A DNA stretch of 64,000 bases from Azorinus chamasolen (lineage: Eukaryota; Mollusca; Bivalvia; Cardiida; Solecurtidae), in the NCBI GenBank assembly GCA_963576725.1, contig OY755241.1, positions 29,514,853 to 29,578,852 on the forward strand. Direction: 5' to 3'. The position numbers and the translations under genes are program-made. Shown piece after piece: positions 61,401-64,000 of the stretch. Every line of letters starts with the position of its first letter. Position 1 is the stretch's first letter. The notes under the pieces are model-generated. The model did no database searches. It was not told where the DNA came from and saw nothing but the letters and a program-made list of their open reading frames with translations.

Positions 61401-63332
61401 CACTTTTTCATGCACTTGCAAACAGTCTGATCAGGGTCTACTCTCTCTCTATATATATCTGATTCTATAGTTTTGCCTTGAAAAGTTAATATATATTCAT
61501 CATGATATTATTCTTACATGAATATTGAAAAGGGTTTAAAAGGGAAAGGGTTAAAAGAGTATTACAAACAAGACTGTTCGGAGGAACACATGTGTCACCT
61601 GCTTGCAACTGACACAAAAACTGTTAATATGCTGGAATGCGAAAATCAGAACAAACGGGAATAACTCAAAAAGGTATTGCATGCAGAGTGATGGAACTTA
61701 GTTACATCAATGGTCCCCAATGAGAAAAAGACACATTTGAAATTTGAAAGCACTATAATGATTAGTTTAGAAATGACATCCAAAAAAAAGAGTGTGATGG
61801 ACAGACAGACGGACGGACAGATGGACGGACAGATAGATGATGGAAAAGTGATCCCTAAGTGACACACTGCCTCTCGGCAGGTGACACAAAAATGATAAGT
61901 ACATACAGTTCATTGAATACCTGTCAGCAGTTGCTGGGAAATAGCCTTGACAAGAGACAATTCTAAAGAGTGGTCACAGTATAGGGTCTGGTGGATAAAT
62001 AAAGGAGTTATGCTTGTAAATGTTTTAATAATCGCATCTTACCTGGACCTCTTGACCTCTGGATAGGTAACTAGAGTTTCCCTGCTAGTGTGCAAACTAC
62101 AGCCGATGAGTGTTTCACCTGTACAGTAAACGTCTCTAAACTGGAATTCTACTAGTAGATAAGAATTTAGATACTTTTAGACAGGTGGCTGCTTAATGCA
62201 GGGTGAAAGTCATGCAGAAAGCTCCTAGAGGAGCTTTCTGCATGCCTTTCACCCTTCATTAAGCTGCAACCTGTCTCCAAGACCGATATTTATACCTATT
62301 ATACATATTTAATGTCCTGTTTAGAGAGGTTTTACTGTACCTTATTTACCAAAAATATTAGGACATCCCATCTCCCCATTCTAAAGCTGAACAAGCTGGA
62401 TACGTTTGAATTAAGACTGACTTAGGGGAAAATAATGTAGACCCTGATCAATCGAATCTTTCAGGAGCTGTTTGGGTCTGCACTATTTGCCTAAGTTTGT
62501 CTGCCTGAATACTTAGGGTAATTTTAATGTTGCTGTTTAGTGTTAACAGGTCTGAGAAGTTAGTATTAAGCATAGACTTTATTTGTTTGTACTTTTCCAG
62601 TGTTATTATACATGTAGCTACAGTTACATTCAGTTTGTCTTTTGAACACAGTGTTACTGCTGGAAATGTTTTATCTTGGTTGGCATATAATTGTTGTCTT
62701 TCAATTTTTTTTCTAATTATCACTGATTTTTCTCATTTCATATCAGTATTAACCCTTTCCTCCATAAAAACGCCTCTGTAATAACCACTTCTTGAAACCA
62801 GTGTGATAAATAGAGCATTTGCTCCTATAGGAGCATATGCTCTATTTATCACTGGTTTCAAACTACAAAATTCTAAAATTTTACTTTTCTCTAGTAAATG
62901 CTCCTTTTGGGTATATTCATTCAAAGTGGATGGATCTAAAAATAGCCTATGGTGGAAAGGGTTAAATACATGTAGTTTAGACCCTGTTGAGGCACTGACC
63001 TTTAAGGTGTCTCATCTGAATCTGAATAAAACACTGAAGAAATAATCCAGAAATAGAAGAAATAATCCAGAAATGGAAGAAATAATCAAGAAATGGAAGA
63101 AATAATCAAGAAATGGAAGAAATAATTAAGAAATGGAAGAAATAATCCAGAAACGGAAGAAATAATCCAGAAACGGAAGAAATAATCAAGAAATGGAAGA
63201 AATAATCCAGAAATGGAAGAAATAATTAAGAAATGGAAGAAATAATCAAGAAATGGAAGAAATAATCAAGAAAGAAATAAGAGTCTGCTTACCATTTTAT
63301 ACCAAAGTTCATCAACGGTATCATTTGATTTT
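55400..63332 (-). CDS. NUBPL: NUBPL, complex I Fe-S assembly P-loop ATPase (3' part)
   Basis: Minus-strand join: 63332-63293, 61304-61214, 60589-60496, 59777-59571, 58399-58317, 55474-55400. Every junction is GT/AG and in phase, giving about 195 codons and a stop. The product matches NUBPL/Mrp-type proteins throughout: [44 protein letters not shown] (Walker B region), [42 protein letters not shown] with the cluster-binding CxxC, and [17 protein letters not shown] delivers 4Fe-4S clusters to respiratory complex I in mitochondria. The P-loop and targeting peptide are in exons past the window's right edge. An array of the 58317 exon's edge fills the last intron. Confidence 0.97.
55516..55730 (-). 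mobile_element. piggyBac-type MITE, family E
   Basis: TTAACCCTTTCGCTGCCAA to TTTGGCAGCAAAAGGGTTAA, 215 bp. Palindrome 55558-55622 AAACAGTTTGGATTCAGATG with centre CGCCGAGTAACTCGGCG, and paired CAGACGACA motifs near the right end. It lies 41 bases inside the last NUBPL intron. Confidence 0.95.
55903..56062 (+). mobile_element. MITE B left half, broken by palindrome H
   Basis: TTAACCCATTTCCTCCTACTG through GAAACCATTGTGATAAATAG to GAGCATTT, then palindrome H, then ATTTGCTCCTTT. The rest of B is missing. Confidence 0.8.
55985..56059. mobile_element. 75-bp palindromic element H
   Basis: CGAGGGCTTGGTGCAAAACT, ATTCTAACTCCTTCAC, AAA and the complement, ending AAGCCCTCG. ATTT is duplicated on both sides (55981-55984 and 56060-56063), so it looks like an insertion into the palindrome arm of the B element. 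Confidence 0.8.
56162..58366 (-). repeat. 44-copy 50-bp array built from a NUBPL exon edge and its splice donor
   Basis: On the minus strand the unit is ACAGGACAGCCAATAGTAAT, ATCCCAGCCAGACAGTCCAC, AG|GTATGTAT: about 40 bases of exon 58399-58317 (coding [13 protein letters not shown]) followed by the first bases of the intron. Spacing is 50 bases throughout except one 49-base step. The rightmost unit is the real exon end. Nearly all units keep the donor; a few are altered (for example ATATGT near 56913). Plus-strand frames up to 580 codons arise only because the unit lacks stops. Confidence 0.97.
58317..58399 (-). CDS. NUBPL: NUBPL exon whose end is amplified
   Basis: Acceptor TTTCATTTGTACAG, then [20 protein letters not shown] and on to SPQ; donor CCACAG|GTATGT. 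83 bases, entering in phase 1 and leaving in phase 0. Matches the [21 protein letters not shown] region of vertebrate NUBPL. Confidence 0.95.
58442..58690. mobile_element. Dispersed repeat with poly-C head and hairpin tail
   Basis: A run of about 20 C (58447-58467) within GTCTCCC, then AAAATTTCAAAGTCCCATAAC, and a tail hairpin TATGTCTCCCCAGTATACTGGGGGAGACATA followed by TAATAATAA. Class unknown; the tail suggests a retroelement 3' end. Confidence 0.6.
58862..59103 (+). mobile_element. piggyBac-type MITE, family A1, intact
   Basis: 242 bp, TTAACCATTTACTCCATAAAT to ATTCATGAAGTAAAGGGTTAA. Palindrome 58898-58968 almost perfect, centre CTCCTGTAGGAG. Shares its right TTAA with the next element. 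Confidence 0.93.
59100..59338 (+). mobile_element. piggyBac-type MITE, family A1
   Basis: TTAACCCTTTATCTGATGG, palindrome TTTACAAACAGTGAAGACGG...GGTCTGCCCTGTTTGC, right end GTGAGGTGAAGGGTTGC (decayed). Begins at the TTAA ending the previous copy. Confidence 0.8.
59339..59570. repeat. Dispersed repeat, no exon
   Basis: CAAACAAGAGCCGCAAGGGGGTGCC to GATGAGCTAAAAATG, with a (GACAAC)-rich middle. Similar AACAAGAGC...GAGCTAAAAA pieces are common dispersed repeats; not coding. Confidence 0.5.
59571..59777 (-). CDS. NUBPL: NUBPL exon with the CxxC cluster motif
   Basis: Acceptor TTACTTATAG, donor CTCTAG|GTACAG, 207 bases, phase 1 in and out. Codes [36 protein letters not shown] and [21 protein letters not shown]. 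The two cysteines of VCPKC bind the shared 4Fe-4S cluster in this family. Confidence 0.97.
59778..60495. other. NUBPL intron: family E palindrome and a short tandem repeat
   Basis: AAACAGCTTGGATCCAGATGAG...GCGTCTCATCAGGATCAAAGCTGTTTG at 59836-59899; GACACTTGGATAAAGTGGTTT three times (59898-59962). The rest is AT-rich. Confidence 0.7.
60496..60589 (-). CDS. NUBPL: NUBPL exon with the Walker B region
   Basis: Acceptor GTTTTACAG, donor ATCAGTG|GTAAGG, 94 bases. Codes [19 protein letters not shown] and [12 protein letters not shown]. The VDMPPGTGD string is nearly invariant in Mrp/NBP35 ATPases. Confidence 0.97.
60590..61213. repeat. NUBPL intron with a 32-bp tandem repeat
   Basis: GGGCTATAGCTCTAGTGTTT, GACCTATGACAA recurs about ten times at 60778-61095. 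A1 right-end sequence (TTTATGGAGTAAAGGGTTAA) follows at about 61100-61143. Confidence 0.85.
61214..61304 (-). CDS. NUBPL: NUBPL exon
   Basis: Acceptor TATTGTAG, donor AGACAG|GTCAGT, 91 bases. Completes a cysteine codon and codes [30 protein letters not shown]. The WRGPM..A..Q/K.L motif is conserved in the family. Confidence 0.96.
61305..62123. other. NUBPL intron: short MITE A and a GACA-bearing dispersed repeat
   Basis: A short A element at 61379-61554 (TTAACTCATTCCC to AGGGAAAGGGTTAA, palindrome largely lost). A dispersed repeat at about 61590-61892 begins TGTCACCTGCTTGC and ends CGGCAGGTGACAC, with GACAGACAGACGGACGGAC inside. Confidence 0.65.
62124..62337 (+). mobile_element. pogo/Tc1-type MITE, family C
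   Basis: 214 bp between TA dinucleotides: CAGTAAACGTCTCTAAACTGG to TTTAGAGAGGTTTTACTG. Palindrome 62179-62273 with arms AGGTGGCTGCTTAATGCAGG, GTGAAAGTCATGCAGAAAG and centre CTCCTAGAGGAG. Confidence 0.93.
62338..62748. other. NUBPL intron; one decayed A-type palindrome
   Basis: GTAGACCCTGATCAATCGAA...GTTTGGGTCTGCACTATTTG at 62438-62491. The open frames at 62448-62781 on both strands lack recognisable features. Confidence 0.5.
62749..62965 (+). mobile_element. piggyBac-type MITE, family B
   Basis: 217 bp, TTAACCCTTTCCTCCATAAAA to GGTGGAAAGGGTTAA. Palindrome 62793-62860: GAAACCAGTGTGATAAATAG, centre GCTCCTATAGGAGC. Confidence 0.93.
63040..63280. repeat. 20-bp tandem repeat next to a NUBPL splice donor
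   Basis: About twelve units of GAAGAAATAATCCAGAAATG (AAG in place of CAG, and similar). On the minus strand it begins about 12 bases after the donor of the exon at 63293. Confidence 0.93.
63293..63332 (-). CDS. NUBPL: NUBPL, first exon visible in the window
   Basis: Acceptor TTATAATTCACAG, donor AAAATG|GTAAGC, 40 bases. Codes [12 protein letters not shown], then TG joining T of the next exon as cysteine. Matches the RPLLNYGIACMSMGF region of vertebrate NUBPL. Upstream exons lie beyond the window. Confidence 0.9.
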
Positions 63333-63365
63333 CTGTGAATTATAAAAAATGAAATAAACTAAAGC

Positions 63366-63590
63366 CTAAACCCTTTACTCCATGAATATTCATGCAAGAA
63401 ATAATGACATAATGAATATTGATTAGATTATTTTTTGTGATGGTCCATGAACACAGGAAATTTTGATCACAGCAGAAACTGTAAATTCATATCTAAATTA
63501 TTTCATAAGCAAACAGAGCAGACCCTGATCAGATGGCTCCCCATCTGATATAGGTCTACTCTGTTTGCAAAGGCATAGAAAGGGAGTATT
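63366..63590 (-). mobile_element. piggyBac-type MITE, family A1, decayed ends
   Basis: TAAACCCTTTACTCCATGAAT, palindrome CAAACAGAGCAGACCCTGATC with shortened centre (GATGGCTCCCCATC), right end lost near AAGGGAGTATTTGC. Confidence 0.75.
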
Positions 63591-63729
63591 TGCTTTGACA
63601 AAAACTCTAGGGTCAGATCAACATGCATGTAATTCCATAAGCAAACAGAGGAGAAACTAACGATCAAGAAAACAATTAAAACCCTATATAATAACCATTA
63701 TATATAGAAATACATGTACAGGTATAGTT

Positions 63730-63840
63730 GTTTTTTACAAAATACATATATGTAGCTTAATGCAAACTGAAAACAATGCAGAAATATCCCCTATTGCTTT
63801 CAATCTACATTAAGAAACTACCTGTGAACAAAATGCAAGA
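63730..63840. mobile_element. C' MITE fragment
   Basis: TGTAGCTTAATGCAAACTG and TCTACATTAAGAAACTACCTG arms with a decayed centre. Confidence 0.5.
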
Positions 63841-63885
63841 GAAAATGTAACACCCCCGGGAGCATGTAGTAGAGATAGTACAGTA

Positions 63886-64000
63886 CAGTAGAACCGGTCT
63901 TAAGCGACCATTAAAAAGAGGTCTTACTAAGTATTTGTAAGGCAGGTGGTAGCTTAATGCAGGTCAAAAGTAATGCAGAAAGCTCCTCTATAGACTATAC
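63886..64000 (+). mobile_element. pogo/Tc1-type MITE C', left part, cut by the window end
   Basis: After TA: CAGTAGAACCGGTCTTAAGCG, then AGGTGGTAGCTTAATGCAGG and TCAAAAGTAATGCAGAAAGC, entering the CTCCTCTATAG centre. Confidence 0.85.

Overview
The window is a repeat-rich piece of a metazoan nuclear genome. Introns with GT/AG ends, eukaryotic tRNA genes with internal A/B boxes and oligo-T terminators, mariner/hAT/LINE remnants and very many short DNA transposons all point that way. The style of the dispersed repeats suggests a mollusc, most likely a bivalve; that is inference, and no species can be named from the sequence alone.

Layout. From 1 to 16 kb I see no protein gene, only dispersed palindromic MITEs (piggyBac-type with TTAA ends, pogo/Tc1-type with TA ends) and tandem arrays. 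From about 16.4 to 21.6 kb six near-identical tRNA-Ala(AGC) genes sit in a tandem segmental repeat. From 24.3 or 30.4 kb to 45.1 kb runs a plus-strand multi-exon gene for a MARCH-type membrane RING-CH E3 ubiquitin ligase. Its RING-CH exon, two-transmembrane exon, cytoplasmic tail exon and terminal exon join in phase, and its introns are filled with satellites, MITEs, a LINE and hAT elements. From 46 to 55 kb lies a nested transposon landscape: a dead mariner inside a MITE, with another MITE inside the mariner. From 55.4 to 63.3 kb the last seven exons, including the stop codon, of the minus-strand gene NUBPL (mitochondrial complex I Fe-S assembly ATPase) are readable in full phase; its 5' exons lie beyond position 64000.

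Two patterns stand out. First, tandem arrays grow out of exon edges. A 44-copy, 50-bp array consists of the 3' end of a NUBPL exon plus its splice donor; a 60-bp array in the MARCH gene repeats an exon's splice acceptor; another repeats the end of the MARCH coding sequence with its stop codon; other arrays begin a few bases from splice sites. Second, MITE families with different ends (TTAA versus TA) carry internal palindromes with unrelated arms but the same centre, CTCCTnnAGGAG. Natural filled and empty sites inside the window show clean TTAA-targeted insertion. The two protein genes have no evident functional link; they are neighbours facing each other tail to tail.
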